From Paramacrobiotus metropolitanus (taxonomy: Eukaryota; Tardigrada; Eutardigrada; Parachela; Macrobiotidae), in assembly GCF_019649055.1 (NCBI RefSeq), contig NW_026570321.1:1-64000 (forward strand): a stretch of 64,000 nucleotides of DNA, in the 5' to 3' direction. Numbering within the stretch: the stretch's first letter is position 1; each line of letters starts with the position of its first letter. The notes under the pieces were generated by a model that searched no databases, had not been told where the DNA came from, and saw only the letters and a list, made by a program, of their open reading frames with translations. Below are positions 32,087 through 44,700 of this stretch, in pieces. Position numbers and translations under genes: made by a program.

Positions 32087-32940
32087 GTGGCCCTTTGTAG
32101 ATACTTGTATGACGACGCATTGCCTCCTTTGCCCGAAAGCCAACACCTGCAACGCGAATGGGATGCCCCGCACTGTTTACCCGAGCAGGCAACCATGCTG
32201 CACGAGGCTCTAAATCCCGTCCGGAAAGCCCGACTTATGGCTGTTTCAACCCGGAGACAGGTATTTGGACACACGCACTTGCATCGGCCTCAATCGGTAA
32301 CCTGTTGGATGACGAATCGTTTCGGATTGTGGTCGCTATTCGGCTTGGCGCACCGGCAGCATCCGACTACCAGTGCAGGTGTGGAAGCGATGTCACCGCA
32401 GACGGTCATCATGCTTTGAGTTGGAAGTTTTCGGCGGGAAGACGACCTAGACACGACTGCATCAACGACACCCTGCGCCGGGCACTGGTTTCGGCACGTA
32501 TCCCCACTCGAACGGAACCAAGAGGCATGCACCACGATACCGAAACACGCCCTGACGAAATCACTACCTTCCCATGGTCAAGGGGACTCTGTTTGGCATG
32601 GGATGCAACAGTTGTCGACACGGTCGCTCGCTCTTACTTGGATCATACAAGTGTAAAGGCCGGAGCGGCCGCTGACCAGGCTGAAGCCGAGAAAACAAGG
32701 AAATACAGCTTCCTGTCAGGACGATACGAGTTTGCTGATGTCGGCTTCGAAACTTTTGGCAGTTGGGGTACATCGGGAAAGATGATTTTAAGGAGATCGG
32801 AAAGAGAATGTCGCTACAAATCGGCGAGATTCGTAGTCGCGAGTATTTGAAACCGAATATTTCCTTAGCAATTCAACGTGGTAATGCCGCTTCTGTAATT
32901 GGTACTGTTGAAAATGTTGTTTTGTTTAATCGTAACTAGA
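32087..32940 (+). pseudogene. Decayed 3' end of a non-LTR-type retroelement ORF
   Basis: The translation resembles the C-terminal part of reverse-transcriptase ORFs that I recall from many invertebrate genomes. The series is NLLDDESFRIVVAIRLG, CRCG...GHHALSWK, GRRPRH, EPRGM, TRPDEITTFPW, CLAWDATVVDTVARSY, AGAAADQAEAEKTRKYSFL, VGFETFG and LAIQRGNAASVIGTV. The RPD...WDATVVD spacing is reminiscent of a PD-(D/E)xK-type nuclease. The series moves through three frames, with shifts near 32235 and 32800, and the RT core is missing. It is a 5'-truncated, dead copy. A stop TAG follows at about 32938. Confidence 0.65.
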
Positions 32941-33956
32941 CCCCGATATTGTTATTGAGCTACTGAAATAAAGGATATGGCGAGTGGCGTTATGTGGCAA
33001 CAGGAAAAGTAACACTCATGCCGGTTGGCTTCGAAAGGTCACTGCGAATGGTTGCAGGCGGTTCCTGTGTACATGTATACCGATTACCGATATCCATCCT
33101 TTATACTCCTCGGAATTAAACTCCCGTTAACCTTTGGGTGCATATTTGCGGTATTACGGGATATCACCGCATTATATTTTGGATTAAAAAGAAAGTGTAG
33201 AATTCAGTCCAAATTACCAAATGAATTGCCCATGTTTTGAAGATATTACATGACAAATCTTGGTTTTGATTTTCAAACGAAATAATAAACAAACGGAAAA
33301 ACCGTTTAAGTGGCTTATAATGCCACTTCGTATTCGTAAAATAAGATTGGTAACTAGAGTTAGGTAGCGCACCTGGGGAGATTTAAATCGATCTCTGGTC
33401 CGATTTTAGCAAAATTATGTCAGGTTACTGCGGTGTCTGGTGGGTCACGTTCTAACATGTTATTGGCTGGTTCCGACATTGAACTAGGATTTAGGCATAG
33501 TGCTACATCAGCGCCAACATTCTTCACTGATTCAAAATTCGCTACTTGCACGCGCGTCTTACTTTCTTTTATGAAATTCCTGTGCGGGGCAAAAATATAT
33601 GCCAAGTAATTGAAGCTTAACTGACAGAAGTAAGCTTACCTGTAAGTAAGCTTAACCGGTAAGTGATTACGGTGCTAGTGCTTCTGCAAATACGGTACGA
33701 GTACTGTATCCGTCCGCACAAGATAGACCACTGCTTGGTTAGGCTGTTGTCTTGCATTGCACAAGCTACAAGGCACACGAGCAATGAGGCCCGTGGGAGT
33801 ATATATCCGTACACCACACTCTGTGGTCTAACTTGTGCGGACGGTTACAGTACTTGCGCAGATATTTCCCAGATTCCCTTCTCTTCATGTGCTGTCGCTA
33901 ACTTTGCATTATCAAACGTTTTCTACGCAGAAATGTTCTGTCCATGACCATCGAAA
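32941..33956. other. 5' flank of cyclase copy 3
   Basis: It carries the shared upstream block and a second zone (about 33415-33600) resembling 21890-22060 before copy 2. An acceptor-like TTTTCTACGCAG sits about 27 bp before the start codon, so a 5' untranslated exon may lie upstream. The reading frame cannot be carried further upstream with confidence. Confidence 0.45.
32960..33190 (+). promoter_or_regulatory. Upstream block shared by the tandem cyclase genes (copy 3)
   Basis: The counterpart of 480-720 and 21340-21600. It starts just after the retroelement remnant, which may have inserted at its edge. Confidence 0.35.
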
Positions 33957-36900
33957 ATGTCTATGACCGGTATTTCCAGCGTCAACTTTACTAAAATTAT
34001 TGCATCTGGCATATCGCTAAACCAACCACGGTGCAATGAGGTGCACCTAAATGTCCTTACGATGATCCTGCTGCGCGCCGTAATAGTCGGATCTCTGCCA
34101 CGTCTCGGCCCAGCATATAAGCTCTCCTTGCAACGCATCGCTGAGCTCTACCCGCAACTTAAGGTTCAGCAAAGTATGCTCGCGGATAGCAGTCCCTTTG
34201 ATTGCTGGGATATGGCTGCCAACTCTGTCCGGTGGTCAGCTGAATCCATTTACAACCTCTCACTACAGTCACACGGTGATCCGTGTGCTTTAACCGTCTT
34301 TCATTATCCAGATAAGTCCTTTCACAGATTTACGCTGTCTTGAACATCAACCGTACGTGTAATTCTCCGCTTCTGCATATCGTATACTCGTAAAATCCGT
34401 GTATGTTTACTGAAAAAGTGATTGCTGGAATCTTTTTATCGCTATACAGTATACCTTACGGCTTACGGGATAATTAGTCCCCAGAGTTTCTAAATTTTTG
34501 CCTTCGTGAGGGGACTATAATGCATAGTGATTGTATTACGGGGGATAGGAAGGACAGTATAGATTTCGTTAGGATTTTCGATGAAAGTCCCGATGCAACC
34601 GCAAATAGCGTCAAAGACACAAGAATTACATCGATCGATAAAGAATGTGGGTTGAAATTACGCTTTGTATGCAGCAACAGTAATTTTTTTGGATACCGAG
34701 TAAAAATTGTCCGAAAAAGCTTCAACAAACAAAAAAATACACTATTTAAAATAATTTTTAAACAGCTAATTTCGACCCCACAGATAAAAGTTCAGGGGAC
34801 TCTATGACTTTGTAAGGGTATGGGACTAGGAGACTGTATTAAGCCGACATAAATGGATCGAAGACGATTACTGCATCTTCTGAATATCGTATATACTCGT
34901 ATGGGACTAGGAGACAAATCAAATCTGACTTAATCAATCTGATTTGTTTTAAATCAACTTATTTTACAGTTAAACTGTGTCTATCAATAATGATTACTTA
35001 GACATGTTCCATGCAGTTTCGGAATTTTTTTAAGGTGCCGCGATTTTCCGGAAGTGTATCCTCTGACAAATGAGCTGGATCTGCTTACTATAACCAGGTA
35101 CCTGCCACAGTGTATCCATTTAAGTGTTCTCGTACACGATGTAAAGGGAGTAACGTAAAACATCACTGCGTATGCAGTGATTGATAGTTACTGTAAAATA
35201 ATCGATGTCATAACCAATTAATTTCGCAACCGGCCAGTTATTACTGATGGAAGGACTTTTGGATAGTATTATGTGAATATTTATGTTAATACCGATACTT
35301 CTAATAATACTTCATGGAAATTTTACGGTAGATTATAACACTAGTAATGTGATATGGTGCTGATGGTGCCGAGTCACATACGTGCCGCTCGACGACCTTT
35401 GGATTTGCTATCCGGTAAAATTACGAGCCCGGTAAAATGCTGGTGGAGTTTTCAGCGTATTGAGTGGTGTACGGGCTGCGGTACTTAAATGCAATGCCAT
35501 GGCACTATTGCTGATGATATAATTTTTCAGTGTCCGCGGTTTTGAAAATTTTGCGACCCTAGTCAACAGTAAGGGACCGACCTGGATCACATTGTCCAGC
35601 CAGCCCGTGTCCGCTTACATTCGCTTCTATGTGCAATTGACGAAGATGTTCGGTTGGCGGTCACTAGTTCTGGTCAGAGACATGAACTTTAATGGGTTCT
35701 TCCTCGAATTCTGGAGGTCGCTATCCATGGAGTTTACCAGAGAAAATACCGGCTATCAAATCTATGCAGAAACGGTCGACTCTAAACCGGGACCTCTTAA
35801 CTACACAGAGCTCCTCACTCGGTTCAACGCAGTGTCACGTGGTAGGCGGTTGAAAAACTTTTTTAAAGTTAAAGTTCTCACAACTACGATATAAGTACGC
35901 TAGTTCCTCAATTAGGACGTTGCTTACTTCCATGGATTGTGATGTAATTTCTTTATTTCATAGCTTGTATTAACAGTAAAGCAGTCAAACACTCTGAATT
36001 GATAATGCTGCTTAAAATTTAATTCTAGTGTATTTCTATTTCGGCGATTCGTTGGAATTTCGGAAAATGATGGTAGGTAATCACTTATACAAAAACATAT
36101 TTACACCTGCTAATGTAGTGAGGTGCCCTTTTAGATAAAGGCCTGGGAACTCAACATGACTAACGGCGAACACGTAAGGTTGCGTGCGGTCGCACCTGCA
36201 GGAAAAAGGCACCGCATGCTTGACCCAGGGAACATATCACTGTGATGTTGCAGGTGTTCATTATCCTGGCGACTTTAAGACCTACAAATAAGCCGGCGTC
36301 AGGCTACCTCACCTGGGAAAACCACGATCGGTTTGACAGTATCGCTAAACTTGCGTACCGATCGGTGCTCATTATGGAGCCAGATGACTCGATGTACGGC
36401 AGAACGGGAACGGACACCGAGCATCAGTTTTATGCTTATATGCGAACTCGCTCTCTAATGGATTACAATTATACGTACGGACAGTTTGAAACGGTAATTT
36501 CTAGAAATCTAAGTTGTTTCAAAGAGCTGATAAATACAAAAACCGAGACAAACTAATTTTAGTTCTCACCTCACATCGCCGCTACATACAATTCGATGCT
36601 CATGTTGGCTGAGGTACGTACAATGCATATGCTTTGCTAACCGTAAGAAAGTGAAGATAAAAACCGTCTTGTTGTAATAATAATGTGGATATACGGGAGT
36701 AAACCTGATCAAAGCCAGAGGAAATTTCTATATTCGAGCAACCATTTCGTCGTTTCCTTATAAAATCTGCGTTAATCGATTCTGGCGAATTCCGTTATGA
36801 GGGCACAATACCTTCTTTATGAGAGGGGCATTTGCTCGTACGTAACAGAAACTGTTTGCGCGTGTGACCAGGTGATAGAAGAACTGCGCTTATCTGGTTC

Positions 36901-39900
36901 CGAAAATGTCTGGCAGTCTGGGCGACAATTGGCTAAACTATTTACGAACCGGACCTTTGCAACTGACCTGGGCGAAATATATATGGACCCATCTGGACAG
37001 CGCCAGATTATAATTAATGTAAACCAGTTGGACTGGAACACATCCCGAATTCGAGTATGAAATCCTTGGTAAAAAGTCACTGTTATGTAATAATCGACCG
37101 CTTTGTAGACTGTATTTGCTCAACGATTCGGCAGTTCAAAGGTGGAAATTATCCAAGGAATCCAGTGGCCTGGCGTCTGGCCACCTCTCGACGAACCGAG
37201 ATGTGGATTCCGAGGGGACGCTCCTGTTTGTAACCCACAGGGTGAGTACGTGCAATCCACACGCAAGTAACAGAACTACGATTCGTTGGTAATTCAGACA
37301 AAACTATTGCCCGACCTGGTCGGGTTGCAGTTTGCTGTTCATCGACCGATATGAGAGGGATACGTGATTAAGGAACGGTCGATCATGAAGACATAGTAAT
37401 CACTGGATGCTCCTCCGATCACAAAAATCTTTCGTCTGCTACGGCCAAAGGGGTGTGACCATTCAGAATTTTAAATGGCAAAACGGCATATCCTTGCAAA
37501 TTTTTTGCTCCAGTAATCCGAGTTTTCCGTTTCCATTCATTCCATTTCTTTTCTTGTTTTTTCTGTTTATTTTCTTCTTCAAATGCAATTTTTCCGTCCA
37601 TAATGTTTTAGTAAAAAAAACGGAATCCATTTCCGTTAACAAATAGCAAATCACCGAAAACTGTATTACGTACAAAAAGGATGAACATTTCACTGCTGCT
37701 TCCCTTAAGAAAGGGTACTCGCTACGTGCATACGGCAACCGGATGTTATGCTCCAAGTTATGCGAACAGAAAGTTGTCAGGTCAATACCTATCAATCACT
37801 AGTTTGCAGAATGATGAATATAAAAAAAGTATTTTTGTATGCGCGAAAGCAACAGTTCTGTGATTGTGTTGATTACTGGTTTCGTGTACCGGGTCGTCCC
37901 TTTGAATTTCCGTTTAGCCGCACCTATTCCATGGCAGATGTTTTTACAACTACCGGTATATCCAACGGATATTCTGTTTTCTTGCAAATGCAATTTTTCT
38001 GAGCAAATGATCCTCCTGAGATTTATAGTTAAGCCTGAATAAATGTACAACCTTTGCAGATATGGTCACGATTGCCGTCTCTGTGACAGTCGCAACACTT
38101 GTGGCGTTTATTGTTGCAGCGCTCCGTTTAAGGTACAGTACTAATAATATTATAAAATTTATTATCCGCTGAGCAGTGAATGTGAATTTGTAAAAATATC
38201 TATATTCCATATTTGTTGCTTAGCTATGTCAAATATGGGAACCTGCTTCTCTGTTGGGAAATATCAGCCGATCAGCTCCAACCGGTATATGAAACTTTTA
38301 TTATTTTAATGGAACCGAAGCTTAATTTACGCGATACACGTCTGGGAATGCGGAATTAAACGAGCACGACGACGCTTATTCGCTGGTCATGTGGAGTGCA
38401 TAATATACCATTTGCTAAATATGTAAATTGTTAACAACGAATGAATGCAATAACAAATGTGGCGGTGCATGATTCTAGGCGGAGAATTTACCGAAAAAGC
38501 AAGAAGTGAGGGTGTACATCAAAGAGCAACGCATGGTATATCTCGTTCCACTGCAAGGAATTCCTTCTGGGGTCGATATCTTCTGCAGGCCGCACTCTCG
38601 TCCGGTTCAGTTTAGTGAGCGGGGAACCGGGATTCTGAGAGATGTATGAAGAAGCTTAAAAATCAAACAATGTCACACCATAAAACTCGCAAAACCATTT
38701 TGTTTTCCAAGGTCATGGGACTCGATCATCCAAATATAAATCGCCTTGATGGATTAACCATAATACAGACGTGCTGGTATTTTGTCTCGGAATACTGCAC
38801 CCGTGGCTCCCTGCCGGAGTTGTTGAACAAGATGGCTTTAGATGCTGATTTCCAAGCCAGTTTAATGCTTGATGCCCTGAAGGCAAAATATTTACTTAAG
38901 CGCTTTTAGTCTTAAGAAACGTTACAATAACGCTCAGAATCTTGTTACAGGGACTACGGGCTGTGCATCGGTCCAATTTAAAATATCATGGAAATCTTAA
39001 CGTTGGCTCCTGCTTGATTGACAAAAACTTTACCCTTAAGCTAGGGGAAGTTGGGTTCGCGCAAATTCGTCTTTATCATGCTCAGGGCATTCAGCAGAAA
39101 GTTGGTCAGGCAAAAAACGAAAAGCATGCGTCTATCCCCGGAGCGAAAGCAGACGTGCGAGACATCGCCCACATAATGCTTAACATCATCTTTCAGCACG
39201 ACATCATGGAAGACGCAACGAATCCAGGTTGACGATTGTAGCAAGACGCTGGACATCACCTGTGTTACCATTACCTTGTTGAAAATTAGCAAAGATGTGG
39301 CCACAAACCCCCAAGCATAACAATTACATACATATCTTTCTTGTGTTAACAGAGTCGGTAAACGATCCACAGAAAGCGAGCGTCTTGACGGGTCCATTTG
39401 CCGATCTTGTACCATTATTAACTTCCTGTCGGAGAAGTGACCCGTCCGAACTTCCAGATTTCGATCAACTGCGGAAAACTGCTAAACTGGTTTTACGTCC
39501 ATTCGCCAAAGCATCATCTTTAGCTGAAAAAATCCTTTGCCGCCTCGAGGTATACACTATTGAGCTGGACAGCCAAGTAGCGCAGCGCACCATTGACCTC
39601 ATGGAGGAGCGAAAGCGCTGTGACAACCTGTTATGGGCGATGTTACCGAGGTCGGAGTTGTCAGTGCTGATCAGATCTACAGAGCCCAGAATTGTAGTGT
39701 TCCATAACACAATTTCTGTTGGCCTTTAATATAGTGATGTTGTGAACGACCTTCGAAGAGGTCACACACCAGCTGCCGAGTACTATCAGTCCACATCGAT
39801 CATGTTTGTGTGAGTAAAGAAGTCAGAATCTGTATTTCATATCAGTGGCTCTTACGGTATTGTTAACCAGCCCACATGTATACATGAAAGACTGCTACGT

Positions 39901-40715
39901 TACTTTAGGGAAGTTGCTGGGTTTGGTGCACTCATGAGCCAGATCGATCCCGAAGAAGCGATGACATTTCTTAACGAAGTGCGCTCTGGTGACTATATAT
40001 AATTAGTTTCTATGATTAGCAGCTTGCGGTTTGACATTCAATCAAACAGGTTTTCTACAAATTTGATGGACTTCTTAACAACGTCGATGTGTACAAGGTT
40101 GAAACCATCAAAGAATCGTATCTGGTACGCACTCAAAATATGTACGTGTTGGGACAAATCCATCTGGACTGAATTAGATTTTTATAATTATGACAACAGG
40201 TTGCCAGTGGTGTGCCAAGACGGAATCAAAATCGTCATGTTTATGAAGTATGTGGCCTAGCTGTTTCTATGATGACGGCTTATTTGAAGACCTTTGCGAT
40301 GCGTTATAACGGATCAACAACACTGCGGGCTGGAATACACAGTGGAGCTGCTGCAGCCGGCGTTGTCGGCCTTAAAGCACCTCGCTACTGCTTGTAAGCT
40401 GTTCTTTGTGCGCACAATACCCCGAGCGTGTGTAGTTTTTCGTGATTCTACAGTCTGCGCATTTATGGTCCATGCATGTTGCAAGCATCACTCATGACAG
40501 TTAAGTTTTGCAGGTTTGGTGACACTATTAACACAGCCAGCAGAATGATGAGCACAGGCGAGGATGGTAAAATCCACATCAGTCACAACGTAGCTGACCA
40601 GCTGAAGAATCATTCTAAATTTTTGATCGAGCCGCGTGGGTTCATCGAAGTCAAGGGCAAAGGAATACTGCAGACCTACTGGCTGATTTTCCTTCCAAAA
40701 ACCAGTGCTAAATAA
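33957..40715 (+). CDS. Receptor-type guanylyl cyclase, copy 3 (intact, 1027 aa)
   Basis: Exons: 33957-34315, 35035-35097, 35531-35841, 36029-36072, 36135-36173, 36254-36493, 36563-36613, 36872-37054, 37109-37241, 38060-38132, 38224-38284, 38479-38643, 38712-38882, 38951-39227, 39353-39650, 39735-39809, 39909-39978, 40050-40124, 40200-40393, 40514-40715. They total 3084 bases and all phases agree. The domain order is as in copy 2, its closest relative; exon 8 differs at only about five of 183 bases. Membrane helix: MVTIAVSVTVATLVAFIVAA. The kinase-homology part has LDHPNINRLDG and YHGNL without a usable catalytic loop. The cyclase domain keeps KVE, RYCLFGDT and NTASR but reads FVEVAG and KESYL, with Glu for both metal-binding Asp. 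Intron 13 starts GC. The predicted product is a plasma-membrane receptor; ligand and activity are unknown. Confidence 0.9.
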
Positions 40716-41784
40716 AATTTTTTGATAAAAGTGTCATCGCAATTATAGTTTTCTGAATAGTTTTCTTATTCTTTGGTATGTATTGTACTGGGAGCCGGTG
40801 AATTGCTGAAAATGCTGTCATTTACAGTTTTGTGTTCAGAAATGGACTTCGCATAAATTCGACCCCTGACAAACGAAGCTAGGTTGTTGCAATATTGGTG
40901 CATAAACTTGTTTGAAAATTAATACTGAAAAGCAGTGGATTACTTCCATAATTGTGTTATTTATTCCTCGTTAAACTTATAGTTGATTATTACAATACAA
41001 TGTACGGGCACGTATACTGTACATAGCAGCATTACTGGGCTGTGGTACGGGTATTACGCGCACGGAGTACTTAAACTACAATCATTACAATGTGTGGAAT
41101 TCAACGATGTTGTAAAAAATAATGAAGCTTCTTTGATAAAAAAAATAATATACAATTCATCATAATAGGATGTAGCGCATTTTCTTTTTCAAGATGATCC
41201 TATAACCCTTTTGAATACGCCGTTCAGACCCCGCACCTAAGCCTTCCTTCGACACAATCAGCGCAGATAGCAAACATCCGTAGCTCTTAACTGTGAATAC
41301 CAGAAAATTGCTTTCCCGTGATGCTGCGTGGGTTGTAAAAGAAAACAATGCTGCAGTTACACGGTGGAGAGAACATAGTTCCTTTTTAAATGCGTCGATC
41401 GATCCGGGATACTTTCCGGACTTGTTCGCTTGACGCTAATCATCTCAGTCAGTGCTTCCCACTTCAGTCAAAAGCACCTATGGTTTTGTAAATAATTAAA
41501 AAAGTGCTGATACTTAACGGATCATATTATTCGTATCATAAGTATGATGTCAACATATCTAACGGCTTTTGGATTGCATTTCATTAACGTTCCACATGCA
41601 TAGTGCATACCTATATATGATGACATTGTCAGACAACTCCGCTGTTCCTGTTGCGCTAGTCGTCCACGCGGGATTTGTCAGGAATCCGCTTGCGCTTAGA
41701 CTCATTACTAATAAATGCGTTGCCGAATTTATTACAATTGTCGCAACTACAACAATTATTTTTGAAAGTCAATTAGCTTAAAAT
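40716..41784. other. Intergenic region between cyclase copies 3 and 4
   Basis: No gene is supported. The first 500 bp resemble the 3' flank of copy 2 and contain the single TTAA (40971-40974) that serves as the empty site for the insertion at 29197-30718. The rest has no recognised content. An open frame at about 41605-41781 stops 3 bp before the copy 4 ATG and is not a signal-peptide exon. Confidence 0.55.
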
Positions 41785-44700
41785 ATGGGCCCAGACGTCA
41801 CACCAAGTTTAGCAGTTGACATCGCGGCACTGAATAGCTTCCAGCCTCGCTGCAGCGAAGTGCACATTGATATCCTAACGTTAATCATGCTGCCTCCGGT
41901 AATATTGGGATCTCGGACATACCTGGGACCAGCCTATGATTTGGCTTTATTGAAAATAGATCAAGTGTACCCACGAGTGACGGTTAATCAGATCTTCTTG
42001 ACTGGTAAAAAATATCGTGACTGCATGGATCTGGCGGCCGATAGTGTCGACTGGTCGGCTGCCGTTCTGAAAAATTTATCTCTGGATTCCTCCAGCCGAC
42101 GCTGTCGTGCAACCGTTTTTGTCTTACCAGGTACATACTTAATACACAAATGGATTGGCTTATGAAATCTGAAATTTTGTTGCTTAAATGTTAACATGGT
42201 TGCGCCGTTGTGCTCGAATTAGGCCTATTAACCATTTTTGATCAATTCCCGTAATCTTTTACCACACAATTTCGCTTCCACATTGTAAGAGAAGGCAAAA
42301 TTGCTTATACATCATTGGTTTTGCTTCTCAGGATGCATGGAAATGTGGGAAATTTATCCTTTGGCGACTCAACTGGATTTACTCATAATCAGCAGGTGAA
42401 CGCATTCAAGCGACGGCATCGTAAACAGATGCCGAAAACCCGTGAATCGTAATAGCTACGAGTATATTGTTTTCTTTGTACAATAAAATGTTTTTAGTAC
42501 AAATCTTACAGTACATCTACAAACTTAAGTTCTTTGTGTAGCGTGGCGGGGCACACGCCGGTAATTGGCAAAAAGGCGCCAACATGGATTTCCACTTCCT
42601 GTAACTCCCTTACAGCCTACAGTCACCTGTACATCCGATTAACAGAGAAATTTCTCTGGCAAACGCTGGTCATCATTACAGATCTGGGCGCCAATATATT
42701 TTTTTCAGAATTTTCCAGAACTCTGTATGGCGATTTTATCAGGAGAAACAGTGGATACCAGATCTATCAGGAAAATTTCAATACCAGAACGGGAGCACCG
42801 GATTATGCTCAAATACTCAATAGAATCAATGCGTTGTCCCGAGGCATGTGCTCAATGGTCATTAAATAACTATGTAACCAAGGCCAGGGAACTTATGTAC
42901 ATCGATAGCATACCGCCTAAGTTATCAATCTGCTTTTTTCAGTGTATCTGTACTTTGGCGATCCTGTCGAGTTTCGCAGAATGCTGGTAAGGAGCAGAAA
43001 ACAGTGGCCTATAAAATAACACCATGAGGAAAAATGCGTAATACCGTACATACCAATTTTATTTTCAGTTTGCTTTTGTAAAGCACACGTGAACAAAATC
43101 TGGAAGACGAAATTCTGTTTTGCAGGTAAAAGCGTGGGAACTGGACATGGTTAAAGGGGAACACGTAAGGGCTTAATTAAGATGAATGCTCAAAGAAATT
43201 ATTCGAAAAAATCAAATTGTCCAGGTCTTAATAGGTGTATGTCGTCATGACGCCCTTTAGATTTACTAACAGACCGGGCGCCGGCTACCTGACATGGGAA
43301 AACCGTGATAAGGATGACAATATGGCGCGAGCCGCTTATCGATCCGTCCTGATCATCGAGCCGGATAACTCGGTGTACGGCAGTACGACATCGGATGTAC
43401 AGGAAAAGTATTATGCGGACGTACTTAACCGTTCCCAAGTGGACTACAATTACACTTATAAACCCTTCGAGCCGGTAAAAGCTAATTACTGTAAATTTGT
43501 AATTGAAGCTTTTCATCACAGTACTACGCTTATAAAAGTTTTGGAATTTCAATTGCAGGTAACGCCGCATGTAGCGGGAACCTATAACTCCTTGACTATA
43601 CTGGCGCAGGTAAATAATTGGGATCGACCCACAAACTATGTAGTGTGCCTTTCAGATCTTTTTAATTTTGCTACTATAACGTTTCCCCAGGTGATGGAAG
43701 ATTTGCGCATATCGGATAAAGAAGAAGTATGGCAGTCAGGGAAAGAGCTGGCCAGGCAGTTCATGAACCGCTCATTTCTTACTGACCTGGGAGAGACATA
43801 CATCGATCCCAGTGGACAGCGCGATCCTACGATCAACGTCAATCACTTAGACTGGAACAGTTCTGCCATTCGGGTACATAGGTAGTTCGCTATTTTATCA
43901 TCTGTGATCACTTTAAGTGGTCAACAATTTGTGTCTAGACGCTTTTCGTACAACGAGCCGGCAGCATGACACTGGATGTCGTCGCAGAGCCACAATGGCC
44001 CAGCCGTTGGCCTCCTCCTGACGTACCTGGATGTGGATTTCGAGGATGCCTACCTCAAGGTATGGTTAATATTCTGCACAAAAAGCAGTTCTTGTTTCCA
44101 CAGGATTTATTGCAGACTGTTGATGCTGTCTTTCTTTCAGGTAGATTAGCAACGATTAACGGTTCCGTTCTGATGTCGCTTCTGGTCGTGATCACTGTCA
44201 CCACGATTTATCTAAGGTGCGTTTACGTCGCCCTTCCTGCTCCAAAAAGATATGACACAATGCGTTTTTCAGCAATAATTAGCGTAAGATTCATATTACT
44301 TAAAACAGGCGAGCCAGACTTCGAGATCTGATGAATGCCTTCTCATGGGAGATTCCAGATGATCATTTGCAGCAAGTATGAGAACAACAGTTACTGGCAG
44401 TTGTTGTTCCGTACCCTTTGGTTTATGGGGAAATTTTGATTTTTTAGCCAGAAATTAAAAACCAACACGAAGAAGTCCTCCTGTACATCGCAGAGCACCG
44501 CCTGGTGTATTTGTCCGCGTTGGGTGCAATGCCATTAATATCGGACAACCGTGGCCATCAAACTTCTACTCGACTTGTTCTAAATCGATCAATGTTCAGA
44601 TTGTTGAAAAACGTACGTACAAAAACGCATCGTCCAGCACAAAATGTTCCGATGGTTGCAATGTGGCACTGAAGGTAATGGCGATACACTACCCCAACAT

